A stretch of 64,000 nucleotides of DNA, from assembly GCF_019352895.1 (NCBI RefSeq), contig NZ_JAAAFX010000005.1:67654-131653 (forward strand), in the 5' to 3' direction. Positions 38,730 through 47,852 of the stretch are shown here, in pieces. The position numbers were made by a program, and so were the translations under genes. Positions within the stretch are counted from its first letter, which is position 1, and each line of letters starts with the position of its first letter. The notes beneath the pieces were generated by a model. The model ran no database searches, was not told where the DNA came from, and saw only the letters and a program-made list of their open reading frames with translations. The DNA is from Variovorax boronicumulans. GTDB lineage: Bacteria; Pseudomonadota; Gammaproteobacteria; Burkholderiales; Burkholderiaceae_C.

Positions 38730-39911
38730 TTACGCACTACCCGTGCCAACTTGCCAGCCGCGGGTCTTGCCCCAGATGGCATGCACATCGGCGCCGGCGC
38801 CGCGCACGACGTGGTAGCGGTCGTAGGGCGCCGCGGTCATGCAGGCGTGGTGCGGCAGGATGCGCACGCGACTGCCCACGGGCAGTGCGGTGAACAGGGC
38901 CTGCAGGTCGCCATCGCCGGCCACCAGGCCATGCTCCTGGTGCAGCTCGGCCACGTGCAATCCGGGCAGCGGTGCGCCGCCATCGGCCGGGCAGACCAGG
39001 CCGTAGCCGAGGTCGTCGCGGAACTCGGCGCCCGAGCTGTCCTTCGACAGCGCGAGCGCACCGGCATCGATCAGCACCCGACCCGAACGCGGGTTGTGTC
39101 CGATCACCGTGGCGAGCACCGACATCGCGACGTCGTCGACGCTGCAGATGCCGCGTGCGACCTGGTCGAGATCGAAGAAGGTGTAGACGCCGGGCCGCAT
39201 CTCGGTCACGCCTTCGAGGCTCTCCGCGCACACCGCGGTGGGCGTGGCGCCGACGCTCACCACGTCGATCCGGAAGCCGGCCGCGCGCAGGCGCTCGGCG
39301 GCGTGCACCGCACCCGCGCGCTCGGCCTCCGCGATCGCGCGGATCGCATCGCGCCCTTGGGCGTGGTAGCTGTGGCCCGCGTGGGTCAGCACGCCAACCA
39401 GCGTGAAGGCCTCGCTCTGCTGCACGGCCTGTGCGACGGTCAGCAACTCGGCGTCGTCGGGCGCCAGGCCGCCGCGTCCACCGCCGGTGTCGATCTCGAT
39501 CAGCATGGGGAAGGCGGCTTCCAGTGCGCGTGCCTGTTCGGCTGCCGAGAGCACCGCTTCGACGCGGTCGACCAGCAGCGTGATCCGTGCACCGTGCGTG
39601 CGCTGGATGCGATCGAGCGCTTCGATCTTGCTGGTGCTGATGCCCACCGCATAGGTCAGGTCGAGGAAGCCGTTGGCCGCGAAGTAGTCGGCCTCGGCCA
39701 CGGTCGAGACCGTGATGCCGCCGGCCTGTCCGCGCGTGGCCAGGCGTGCCACTTCCACCGACTTCGACGTCTTCAGGTGCGGACGCAAGGCCACGCCATG
39801 GTGCGCGGCGCGCTGTGCCATCGCGGCGCAGTTGCGTTCGAGGATCGTGCTGTCGAGCAGCAGCGCCGGCGTGGCGAGTTCGGCCAGCGCCATGTCTGCG
39901 AACGCCGTCAT
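38730..39911 (-). CDS. D-threonine aldolase / DSD1-type PLP enzyme
   Basis: This fold-type III PLP enzyme acts on D-hydroxy amino acids (D-Thr aldolase or D-Ser dehydratase). The 393-aa product has the alanine-racemase-like N-terminal barrel with the PLP-binding lysine K47 in RPHLKTSK (43-50), a Gly-rich IDTGGGRGG phosphate region, and a C-terminal domain with PHHACMTA, the His and Cys that bind zinc in DSD1 enzymes. The start overlaps the peptidase-hydrolase fusion by 4 bp. With dauA it is a second enzyme specific for D-amino acids in this region. Confidence 0.85.
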   Translation of the reverse strand: MTAFADMALAELATPALLLDSTILERNCAAMAQRAAHHGVALRPHLKTSKSVEVARLATRGQAGGITVSTVAEADYFAANGFLDLTYAVGISTSKIEALDRIQRTHGARITLLVDRVEAVLSAAEQARALEAAFPMLIEIDTGGGRGGLAPDDAELLTVAQAVQQSEAFTLVGVLTHAGHSYHAQGRDAIRAIAEAERAGAVHAAERLRAAGFRIDVVSVGATPTAVCAESLEGVTEMRPGVYTFFDLDQVARGICSVDDVAMSVLATVIGHNPRSGRVLIDAGALALSKDSSGAEFRDDLGYGLVCPADGGAPLPGLHVAELHQEHGLVAGDGDLQALFTALPVGSRVRILPHHACMTAAPYDRYHVVRGAGADVHAIWGKTRGWQVGTGSA

Positions 39912-42292
39912 CGGGACGCCTCGATCTGCGCCACCACCTGGTCGACGGCAGCGGCCACCTGGCTCACGAAAGGCGGCAGCAGCACCAGCGTCATGTGCTC
40001 CGCGCCTTCGATCAGCTGCAGGCTGCTTTGCGTCGACAGCGCGGTGTGCGCTTCCTGGAACTCGGGCCAGCGTTGCTGCACCGCGCTGGCGCCTTCGGCA
40101 CCTTGCGGGAGCTTCTGCAGCGCGGCCCACAGCACGGCCAGCGGACGTGCACCGAAGTCGGGCGATGCGCCGGCCTGGCGCGCGACGTCCTGCAGTGCGA
40201 CGAGCTCGGCCTTCGTCATGTCGACGGCTTCGGGCGTGTAGGTCGCGATCATCTGTTCGATGACCTGCGGCATGTCGGCGAAGATGGCCTGCACCGGCGC
40301 GAACTCCGGCGGCGGCGGGCCACCGGCCTGGAACTTGACGCGCTTGTCGCGCTCCGCGGCCAGCACGGCTTCGGGCACTTCGGAGAACACTTCGAACTGC
40401 TCGGGGTGGCTGGCGTCGAGCATCACGATGCCGGCCACATGTTCCGGATAGAGGCCGGTGTAGATGCGGTTGAGCAGGCCGCCCAGCGAGTGGCCGATCA
40501 GCACGATCGGGCCCGTCACGCCGGCGGCCGTGAGCAGCGCATGCAGGCGGTGTGCGTTGCGCACGCCGTCGAAGCCTTCGCCGTCGGCCTCGCTCCAGCC
40601 CGTGCCGGCGCGGTCGTAGCTCACCACGGGATGCTTGACGGCCAGGGCCTGTTGCAAGCGGCCATAGATCGGCGAGGCGCAGCCGCCGCCGGCTTCGATC
40701 ACGAGGGTGGGCTGCGTGGCGCTGGCGGGTGCGGGGCCGCTGCGCTGCAGGTGCATCGTGCGTCCGTCGATGGTGTAGAGCTCGCCGGGTGCTTTCATCT
40801 TCAGTTTTTCTTTCATTGGGGAGGGCGCGAGGCGTGTCGGTTCTTCCACGCGGGGCCAGTAGTCGAGATCGCGCACGCGGTAGGGCAGGTTCGCGAAGTC
40901 GTTGCTCAGGGCGGCCGGTGTCGAGACATAGAGCACGGCCTTGGCGATGGGGCCGAACTGCGCATGGAAGTGCTGCGCGGACTTGACCACGATCAGCTTC
41001 TTGTTCGCGAGTTCGATGCCCAGGCCGGTGAACAGGTCGGTCGACATGACCTGGTTGCGCTTGCTGATCAGCACGATGTCCAGGCCGTTGGCGGCCTGCA
41101 CCCAGACGGTGGTGCCGAGCAGGGTGCGCGTGCCGGCCGTGAGGCCGCCTTGCGAATAGTCTTCCGCCACGGCCTTGATCGTCACGCGCAGGTCGACCGG
41201 GTCGCCCGAGGTCAGGCCGCACTTGCCGCCCAGGCGCAGGTCGAAGCTGGCGCCGACACCGGCGTCGCGGCAGAGGTGGATTGCGCCCAGGTCCCAGAAG
41301 GCGCCCATGGCCACGTCGGCGATGCCGCGATCGAGGATGGCACGCAGCACGAAGGTGGCGTCGCTGGTGGCGCCGCCGCCGGCGTTGTCCGCCATGTCGG
41401 CGATCACCACCGGGCCGCCTTCGACGGCCATGGCCGCGTCCAGCGTTTCCTCGACGGAGGGTGCGTGCGCACCGATCCGATGGCGCAGGTCCCAGAATTC
41501 GCGGCCCAGTTCGTCGGCCAGCCTGGCGGCCAATGCGGGGTCGTTGTCGGTCACGACCCAGAGCTTGGCGCCGGCCTCGGGCACGTCGGCCCAGGGGAAG
41601 CCATGGCCCAGCGAGACCGAGAGCACGCCCGGCTGCTTCTCGGCGGCTTCCATGCGGCGCACGAAGCTGGCCATCGGTTCGCGCGTGGTGTGCCAGAGGC
41701 CCACCATGCGGCAGTCGTGCACGGCGGTGGTCGGCTTGACGCGGCCCTGCGCGGTGTCGACGACGATGCGCGTCAGCTCCTGCATGCGCACCACCGCGTC
41801 GGTGTGCGGGTATTCCTTGTAGCCCACGATCACGTCGGCGCCGCTGACCATCTGCTGCGTGAAGTGGCAGTGCAGGTCGAGCTCGACGCCGATCGGCACG
41901 TTCGGGCCGACGATGGCACGCACGCGCGAGATCAGGTCGCCTTCGCAATCGTCGTAGCTGTCGGCGACCATCGCGCCGTGCAGGATCAGGATCACGCCGT
42001 CGACCGGGCCGGCATCGCGCAGGTCGGCCAGGATCTCGTCGCGCAGGCTCTCGTAGACGGTGCGCACGGTGCGGCCCAGCGGCTGTGCGAAAGCCAGCAG
42101 GCTCTCGACCATGTCGTGGCCTTCGGCCGCGAGCAGCCGGCGCAGCTCGACCGCGAACATGCCGTAGCCGTCCGCGTCGCGCGTGCTGGAGTCGCCGTGG
42201 AAGACGCCGTATTCGTTGAAGCTTCCCCAGCCGGTGGGGGCCGAGACGAAGGTGTTGGTCTCGGTGGCGAGCAGGGCGGCGAAGAACTTCAT
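39908..42292 (-). CDS. M81 metallopeptidase fused to alpha/beta hydrolase
   Basis: A single uninterrupted frame encodes 794 aa. Residues 1-480 form an MlrC-like M81 domain with ETNTF, LHGAMVADSYDDCEGDL and the LHCHF metal motif, ending at the family's usual PYRVRDLDYWPR. Residues 493-794 form an alpha/beta hydrolase with YDRAGTGWSEA, nucleophile motif GHSLGG and a late His in EGAEHM. No stop lies between the domains. The Met at 40816 that could begin a separate hydrolase has no ribosome site (CTCCCCA precedes it). It overlaps the S12 gene upstream and the DSD1 gene downstream. A sequencing or real frameshift that removed the stop remains possible. Confidence 0.82.
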   Translation of the reverse strand: MKFFAALLATETNTFVSAPTGWGSFNEYGVFHGDSSTRDADGYGMFAVELRRLLAAEGHDMVESLLAFAQPLGRTVRTVYESLRDEILADLRDAGPVDGVILILHGAMVADSYDDCEGDLISRVRAIVGPNVPIGVELDLHCHFTQQMVSGADVIVGYKEYPHTDAVVRMQELTRIVVDTAQGRVKPTTAVHDCRMVGLWHTTREPMASFVRRMEAAEKQPGVLSVSLGHGFPWADVPEAGAKLWVVTDNDPALAARLADELGREFWDLRHRIGAHAPSVEETLDAAMAVEGGPVVIADMADNAGGGATSDATFVLRAILDRGIADVAMGAFWDLGAIHLCRDAGVGASFDLRLGGKCGLTSGDPVDLRVTIKAVAEDYSQGGLTAGTRTLLGTTVWVQAANGLDIVLISKRNQVMSTDLFTGLGIELANKKLIVVKSAQHFHAQFGPIAKAVLYVSTPAALSNDFANLPYRVRDLDYWPRVEEPTRLAPSPMKEKLKMKAPGELYTIDGRTMHLQRSGPAPASATQPTLVIEAGGGCASPIYGRLQQALAVKHPVVSYDRAGTGWSEADGEGFDGVRNAHRLHALLTAAGVTGPIVLIGHSLGGLLNRIYTGLYPEHVAGIVMLDASHPEQFEVFSEVPEAVLAAERDKRVKFQAGGPPPPEFAPVQAIFADMPQVIEQMIATYTPEAVDMTKAELVALQDVARQAGASPDFGARPLAVLWAALQKLPQGAEGASAVQQRWPEFQEAHTALSTQSSLQLIEGAEHMTLVLLPPFVSQVAAAVDQVVAQIEASR

Positions 42293-43959
42293 GCGCGGGA
42301 CTCCTCGCGGATCAGATGCACGTTGTGGGTGCGCAGGGTGTCCATGCGCAGGCCCAGGACCTTGTCGGCGTGGCGCTCGACATTGAGGATCGAGCGGCCC
42401 ATGCGTGCCAGCAGCGGATCGGTCGAGGTCAGCACCATCACGTCGGCCGACAGGACCGTCAGCACGGCGGCCTGCTGGCCGTGGCGGCCCTGCACCGTGA
42501 GCAGCAACTGGCCGTCGATCAGCTCCATGCGCGCGGTGGCATCGAGGTCGGGGCTGTGGTAGTGGCCGCACAGCGCCGGTGCCAGCGTGGCGGCGTCGGG
42601 GGCGCTCTGGTCCAGGCGCTCGAAGCGGCGCGCGTGGCCGCCTTCGAACAGCGTCAGGGATTCGTTGGTCTTGGCCGGATCGAGGTCGGAGGCCTGAAGC
42701 ACCAGGTCGTTGACCGGCAGGTCCTGCAGGCCCAGCCAGAGCTTGCCGTCGCCGTGGTGCATCGGCAGCGCGGCATTGCCCTGCCACGACATGGCGAGCT
42801 TGCCGGCCACGTCGGCGAAGGAAATCACGTGGCCGGTGGCCGGTGCGTGGTAGCGCTGGCCGATCAGGCCGGGGAAGTCGGCCGCCTGCGGGCGCGTTTC
42901 GTGGGGCTCGAGTTGCTCCTCGAGGAGCAGGTCGACCACCTTGCACGCGAAGGAACTCGGCGCGATCGGTGCACCGTTGACCATGATGATGATGTCGAGC
43001 CCGTGGCTGGGCACGCTCAGCATCTGCGAAGTGGCGCCCAGCACCGCGCCGGCGTGATGGATGATCTCGACGCCGCGGTAGGGGTGGCGCGCCAGGCCGT
43101 AGCCGTAGGTCACGGTCGAACCCGAGCTCAGCGTGGTCGGCGCCGACAGCGCGTCCCAGCTTTGCGGGGTGCCCACGGTCTTGGTGGGCGCGCGCAGGTG
43201 CGCCAGCCAGCGCAGCATGTCGTCCACGGTCGACACCAGCGAGCCGCCGCCGTCGAGTTCGCAGGGGTAGAGGCCGCGCTGCCAGCCGCCTTCGGCCGCC
43301 GGCATGTAGAGGCCGGCGAGGCCCGGATGCACGTCGAGGTCGGTGGTCACCGAAGCGGTGTCGGGCATGCCGAGCGGGCCGAACAGGCGGGCCTTGAGGA
43401 AGGCGTCGTAGCTCAGGCCGCTGACGCGTTCGATGATCTTCGCCAGCAGGTGGTAGCCACCGTTGCTGTAGACCATCTGCGAGCCGGGCTCGAAGTTGAG
43501 TTCGCTCTGGCGCGCCATCGCGGGCATGCCCGGTCCGGGGTGGCAGAAGGTCATGCCGTGCGCCATGACCCACAGTTCGTCGTGGCCGCGCCAGCCGCTG
43601 GTGTGGGCGAGCAGCTGGGCCACCGTGGGGCCGTTGTGGCTCAGCGTCGGCAGTTCGGGCAGGTAGGTCTGCGCCATCGCGTCGAGTTCGACCAGGCCAT
43701 CCTCGACCAGCAGCATGATGCCCATCGAGGTGAAGTGCTTGCTCGTCGAGGCGATGCGCATGCGGCTGGTCGGCGTGAGCGCCACGCCCATCTCCAGGCT
43801 GGCCATGCCGAAGGCGCGGCGGTACAGCAGCTGGCCATGGTGGGCGATGCCGATCACCAGGCCGGGCGCATCGCTGCGTTGGAAGGGGGCCAGCAACGCG
43901 TCGATCGCGGCCAGCGCGGCCGTCACTTTGTCGGCCGTGAAGGGAACAGGTTCAGACAT
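42289..43959 (-). CDS. S12 family serine hydrolase (beta-lactamase/D-aminopeptidase fold)
   Basis: The 556-aa penicillin-binding fold enzyme has S71-x2-K74 (STSK), Y164-S-N166 and a later HHAG (the KTG-equivalent). Extra C-terminal beta domains (about 380-556) resemble D-aminopeptidase DmpB and MlrB-like proteins. No signal peptide is seen, so it is predicted cytoplasmic. S12 enzymes favour D-residues or esters. The ATG at 43959 is preferred to the TTG at 43974. It overlaps the M81 fusion gene (ATGA), so both should act on the same imported compound. Confidence 0.83.
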   Translation of the reverse strand: MSEPVPFTADKVTAALAAIDALLAPFQRSDAPGLVIGIAHHGQLLYRRAFGMASLEMGVALTPTSRMRIASTSKHFTSMGIMLLVEDGLVELDAMAQTYLPELPTLSHNGPTVAQLLAHTSGWRGHDELWVMAHGMTFCHPGPGMPAMARQSELNFEPGSQMVYSNGGYHLLAKIIERVSGLSYDAFLKARLFGPLGMPDTASVTTDLDVHPGLAGLYMPAAEGGWQRGLYPCELDGGGSLVSTVDDMLRWLAHLRAPTKTVGTPQSWDALSAPTTLSSGSTVTYGYGLARHPYRGVEIIHHAGAVLGATSQMLSVPSHGLDIIIMVNGAPIAPSSFACKVVDLLLEEQLEPHETRPQAADFPGLIGQRYHAPATGHVISFADVAGKLAMSWQGNAALPMHHGDGKLWLGLQDLPVNDLVLQASDLDPAKTNESLTLFEGGHARRFERLDQSAPDAATLAPALCGHYHSPDLDATARMELIDGQLLLTVQGRHGQQAAVLTVLSADVMVLTSTDPLLARMGRSILNVERHADKVLGLRMDTLRTHNVHLIREESRA

Positions 43960-44004
43960 GGGGATGCTCTGCAAGAGAAGACATGGAAGAAGGGCGGGGC
44001 GGGC

Positions 44005-45399
44005 TCAGGTGGTGGTCTGCGCGGCCTGCATCAGGCGCACGAAGCGGCCTTCGGTGGCGCGCAGCACCATCGCGCCGAGCACGCCGCCGACCAGCGTCGT
44101 GATCACGACGGCGGTGGCCAGGCTGTTGCCGCTGATCGAGCCCTTGAGGCTGTCGGACAGCAGGCCCACCGTGAGCGGACCCATCACGCCGAAGGGCAGG
44201 CTGGCCATGGTGAGCAGTGCGATGGTCCGCGCGCGCAGATGCGCCGGGGCCGCGTCCTGCAGCACGTTGGGCAGCAGCACCGCACCGCTGATGAGCGGCA
44301 CGACCAGCAGCGCGAGCAGCATGAACACGTCGGTCGACGAGCGCATGAACAGCATCAGCACCGAGAGCAGCGCCGCGCTGAGGTTGCCCAGCATGATGAT
44401 GCGCAACGCGGCGGCCGGGCCCATGCGGCGCTGCACGAAGCGCATCACGAGCACGCCCAGCGCACCGCCGACCAGCGTGCCGGTCAGGAAGGCCAGGCCG
44501 ATGCCGCGGCCCACTTCGGCCGGCGTGGCGCCGAACTCGCGCGCCGCGACCACCGGCAGCCAGGTGCCGATCGAGCTCAGGCCCACGGCGCCCAGGCCGA
44601 AGCCGATCACCAGGCCGGCGAACGTGCGCCAGTGCGTGGTGAGGTGCTCGCGAAAGCCGATGGCGTTGGCGGGTGTCACGGTGTCGAAGCTCAGGGGCGC
44701 GGCCTTGCCCTTGCCGCCGCGGCCGCCGCGTATCGACAACACCAGCAGCGCCACCGGGATGCCTGTGGCGGCCATCACGAAGAAGGTCAGGCGCCAGGCC
44801 TCGTAGCCCTGCATCGACACCGGCAGCAGGTGCCGCAGTTCGTCGGTCAGGTTCACGACGCTGCCGCCCAGCAGGGCGCCGAGCGCGCTGCCGAAGATGA
44901 TCGACAGCGCGAACACCGCGTTGGCGAACACCCGCTGCGCGCGCGGGAACAGGTCGGGGATCATGCTGTTGGTGATCGGCGTGAGGCCGGCTTCGCCGAC
45001 GCCCAGCCCGATCGAGGCGATGAACAGCACGCCATAGCCTTCGGCCGTGCCGCGCAGGCCGGTGGCCGCGCTCCACAGCACCACGCAGGCGGCGAGCACC
45101 ACGCGGCGGTCGTAGCGGTCGCTGAGCCAGCCCAGCGGCAGCGTGGCGATGCCGGTGAACAGCACCAAGCCCGCGCCCTGCAGCAGGCCGATCTGCGTGT
45201 CGGACAGCGACAGCGACAGGCGCACCGGCTCGGTCAGCAGCGTGAGCACGACCTTGTCGACCGCCCCCAGCACCGTGGCGATGATCAGGACGATCAGCGC
45301 ATACCAGGCGCTGGGCGGGGCCTTGACGACCCCTTCGGACACCCCGGCCGACGACCCTTCGGTCGCCAGCGAGGGCGCGATCGGCGTGAACAGCGCCAT
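44005..45399 (-). CDS. MFS transporter (spinster/UhpT-like)
   Basis: The 464-aa inner-membrane permease has 12 TM helices. The motif LGWLSDRYDRRVVL between TM2 and TM3 and GVGEAGLTPITNSMI in TM4 are typical of spinster-like MFS proteins. It starts 2 bp after the receptor stop. It is the obvious route across the inner membrane for whatever the receptor takes up, which is a functional parallel to MlrD of the microcystin cluster, though not the same MFS subfamily as far as I can tell. Confidence 0.87.
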   Translation of the reverse strand: MALFTPIAPSLATEGSSAGVSEGVVKAPPSAWYALIVLIIATVLGAVDKVVLTLLTEPVRLSLSLSDTQIGLLQGAGLVLFTGIATLPLGWLSDRYDRRVVLAACVVLWSAATGLRGTAEGYGVLFIASIGLGVGEAGLTPITNSMIPDLFPRAQRVFANAVFALSIIFGSALGALLGGSVVNLTDELRHLLPVSMQGYEAWRLTFFVMAATGIPVALLVLSIRGGRGGKGKAAPLSFDTVTPANAIGFREHLTTHWRTFAGLVIGFGLGAVGLSSIGTWLPVVAAREFGATPAEVGRGIGLAFLTGTLVGGALGVLVMRFVQRRMGPAAALRIIMLGNLSAALLSVLMLFMRSSTDVFMLLALLVVPLISGAVLLPNVLQDAAPAHLRARTIALLTMASLPFGVMGPLTVGLLSDSLKGSISGNSLATAVVITTLVGGVLGAMVLRATEGRFVRLMQAAQTTT

Positions 45400-45401
45400 C
45401 G

Positions 45402-47663
45402 TCAGAACGGCACGGTCATGGTCACACCGATGGTGCGTGCCGGTGCCAGGGCCACCAGGGCCTGGGTGGGCGAGGTCACGCCCACTTCAGCCGACACCAG
45501 GCCGCGCTTGTCGGCCAGGTTGCGGACATAGGCGGCCAGGCTGAAGCGCGGGAACTCGATGCCGGCCTGCAGGTCGACCATCGTGTAGGCCGGCAGCTTG
45601 ATGCTGGGCGCGACCGTGCTGCCTTCGTAGCCCGCGTCGCGCTTGCCGGTGTAGCGTGCGGCGATGCCGACATAGGCGTCGCGGCCTGCGAGGCTGAAGT
45701 TTCGCGTCACGCCGGCCGAGGCCGCGAAGCGCGGCGTCGAGGGCAGGCGCGAACCGGCCTTGGCCTGGAGGCCGGCGGCATCGGTCTGCAGGCGCGCATC
45801 GATCAGCGAGGCCGAGGTGTGCAGGTTCCAGTCGCGGGTGGGCTTCCAGCCCAGCATCAGCTCGGCACCCTTGATGCGTGCATCGCCGGCGTTGGTGAAG
45901 AAGCCGAAGCCCCCGTCGCGGATCGGCTGCTGGATGTTCTTCCACTCGATGTCGTAGAGCGCGGCTTCGACCGACACCGTGCGGTTCAGCAAATCGGCCT
46001 TGTAGCCGAGCTCGTAGCTCCACAGCGAGTCCGACTCGTACATCGGCTTGACGAGGTTGCGGTTGGTGTTGGGCTTCAGGCCATTGGGGCCGCCCGGGCG
46101 GTAGCCGCTGGCGGCGCGGAAGTAGACGTTGCTGGTCTTGTCGAGCGCGTACTTGGCCGTGGCCAGGTAGGTGGTGGGGCTCTCCGACGATTCGCCGCCG
46201 CCCGTCGAGGGCACCGGGCCGATCAGCAGGCCGGCGTTGCGGTCGGTGTACGACTGCTTGTTGTGCGCCAGGCGCACGCCACCCGTGAAGGACAGCGCGG
46301 ACGTCGCGTTCCAGGTGATGTCGCCGTAGGCCGCGACTTCCTGATAACGGTTGGGCTTGCCGGTGACCAGCAGGTTCATGTCGGGCAGGCCGGCGGGCAG
46401 GTTCGCATCGATGCGGCCCGCGACGTTGCCGCGCTCGCGGTTCAAGTACAGGCCGGCCAGCCACTCGAAGGTCTGGCCCGAGCGCGAGGTCAGGCGGAAC
46501 TCCTGGCTCGTGCGGTGCTGGTCCACATTGCTGCCCAGCGGGACCGAGACGGCCGTCAGGCCCTGCGTGCGCAGGAAGGGTACATAGGCACCGCTGATGT
46601 CGGCGGCGTTGCTGATCTTCACGTCCTGCACGGAGGTGATCGAGTTCAGGCGGGCCCAGCCAAAGTCGTATTCGACGTCCAGGCCCCACAGCGTGGTGCG
46701 GTTCTTGTAGGGCTCGCCGGTGTACAGGAAGCGCGTGCGTTCGCCGTAGACGGGGCGGCCGGTGGCGATGGTCATGTCCTCGAAGCCCAGGCCCCGGCGG
46801 CTGACTTCCTGGCTGGTCGCGGTCATGCGCACGGTCAGCTCGCGGGTCGGCGTGAGCAGCAGCGAGAAGCGGCCGCCTTCGGTGTGGCCGCGGTCGATGT
46901 TCGAACCTGCAGCCGGGCCGACGGCGTTGTAGCTGCCGCCGACGCGGTCGCTGAAGGCCGAGAGGCGCACCGCGGCCGTGTCTTCCTTGATCGGGATGTT
47001 GAGCGTCGCACCGGTGGTGAAGCCGCTGCCGCCGCCCTTGGTCGACGAGGCGCCGAACTTCAGCGCGCCCGAGAACTCGGTGGTGTCGGGCTGGTTGGTC
47101 ACGTACTTGAGCACGCCGCCCATGGCGCCGGCGCCGTACAGCGTGCCTTGCGGACCGCGCAGGATTTCGATGTGGTGCAGGTCGAGCATGCCCATGTCCA
47201 GCGGCGTGAAGCCGCCTAGCGCATAGGCCGAGCTCATGCCCGTGGCGATGTCGTCGATGTACACGCCGACCGTGGCGATGGTCTGCGACGGGCCGGTGGT
47301 CAGCCCGCGCATGCTCAGCGAACCGCCGACGGTGCCGCTGCTGGTGAGGTTCACGCCCGGCTGGTCGGCGATGTAGTCGGCCAGCTTCTTCGCGCCTTCG
47401 CGCTCCAGCTTCTCGCTGGGCACCACGTTGACCTGCATCGGCACTTCACGCACCGGCTCGCGGCGGCGCGTGGCCGTGACGGTCACGCTGTCGAGCGCGT
47501 TCGTTGCCTTGCTCTCGGTCTCTGCCGCAGGGGCGGCGGTCTGCGCGTGCGCAGCCTGGCCCATCAGAACGGCAGCCGAAGCCACCAGCAGAGCGAGCGG
47601 CGTGGCGCGCAGGAAAGAGGGGCGGGCGATCCGGTTGAGGCCGGTATTGTCGAGACGAATCAT
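45402..47663 (-). CDS. TonB-dependent outer-membrane receptor
   Basis: The 753-aa product has a signal peptide ending AAHA-Q (about residue 41), a TonB-box-like DSVTVTA, and a plug domain with ILRGPQGTLYGAGAMGG near residue 170. The 22-stranded barrel finishes in aromatic VTMTVPF. It heads the operon that continues through transporter, peptidases, PLP enzyme and exbBD-tonB. No FecR/FecI partner is linked. A divergent XRE-cupin gene probably controls it through the AT-rich site at 47721. The ligand is likely a peptide-like organic compound rather than iron, from context only. Confidence 0.93.
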   Translation of the reverse strand: MIRLDNTGLNRIARPSFLRATPLALLVASAAVLMGQAAHAQTAAPAAETESKATNALDSVTVTATRRREPVREVPMQVNVVPSEKLEREGAKKLADYIADQPGVNLTSSGTVGGSLSMRGLTTGPSQTIATVGVYIDDIATGMSSAYALGGFTPLDMGMLDLHHIEILRGPQGTLYGAGAMGGVLKYVTNQPDTTEFSGALKFGASSTKGGGSGFTTGATLNIPIKEDTAAVRLSAFSDRVGGSYNAVGPAAGSNIDRGHTEGGRFSLLLTPTRELTVRMTATSQEVSRRGLGFEDMTIATGRPVYGERTRFLYTGEPYKNRTTLWGLDVEYDFGWARLNSITSVQDVKISNAADISGAYVPFLRTQGLTAVSVPLGSNVDQHRTSQEFRLTSRSGQTFEWLAGLYLNRERGNVAGRIDANLPAGLPDMNLLVTGKPNRYQEVAAYGDITWNATSALSFTGGVRLAHNKQSYTDRNAGLLIGPVPSTGGGESSESPTTYLATAKYALDKTSNVYFRAASGYRPGGPNGLKPNTNRNLVKPMYESDSLWSYELGYKADLLNRTVSVEAALYDIEWKNIQQPIRDGGFGFFTNAGDARIKGAELMLGWKPTRDWNLHTSASLIDARLQTDAAGLQAKAGSRLPSTPRFAASAGVTRNFSLAGRDAYVGIAARYTGKRDAGYEGSTVAPSIKLPAYTMVDLQAGIEFPRFSLAAYVRNLADKRGLVSAEVGVTSPTQALVALAPARTIGVTMTVPF

Positions 47664-47720
47664 GGGTGAGGCACTCCAGCGAAGGGGTTGTGACGGCAGT
47701 CGATCCGGTCGGCATCCTAC

Positions 47721-47755
47721 AAATGAATTTCCAAATTAGCAATTTATTTTCTTGT
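47721..47755. promoter_or_regulatory. AT-rich operator-like region upstream of the receptor operon
   Basis: It contains the palindrome AAATT-AGC-AATTT (47733-47745) within AT-rich sequence. GCAATTTATTTTC resembles the GCAAATTTATTCC arm of the dauA operator. It lies between the receptor and the XRE-cupin gene. Confidence 0.5.
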
Positions 47756-47773
47756 CTGTATAAACTTGGCGAA

Positions 47774-47801
47774 TTGGGCAAAATGCCGCCTTGCGTATAG
47801 A
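47774..47801 (+). promoter_or_regulatory. Candidate promoter of the XRE-cupin gene
   Basis: TTGGGC (47774-47779), a 16-bp spacer, then TATAGA (47796-47801). Transcription would start about 45 bp before the ATG at 47853. Confidence 0.45.
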
Positions 47802-47852
47802 TTCGCGGTCTGCAATCCGTATCGTCCCTAGGACCTCTCACCACATCGCCTC

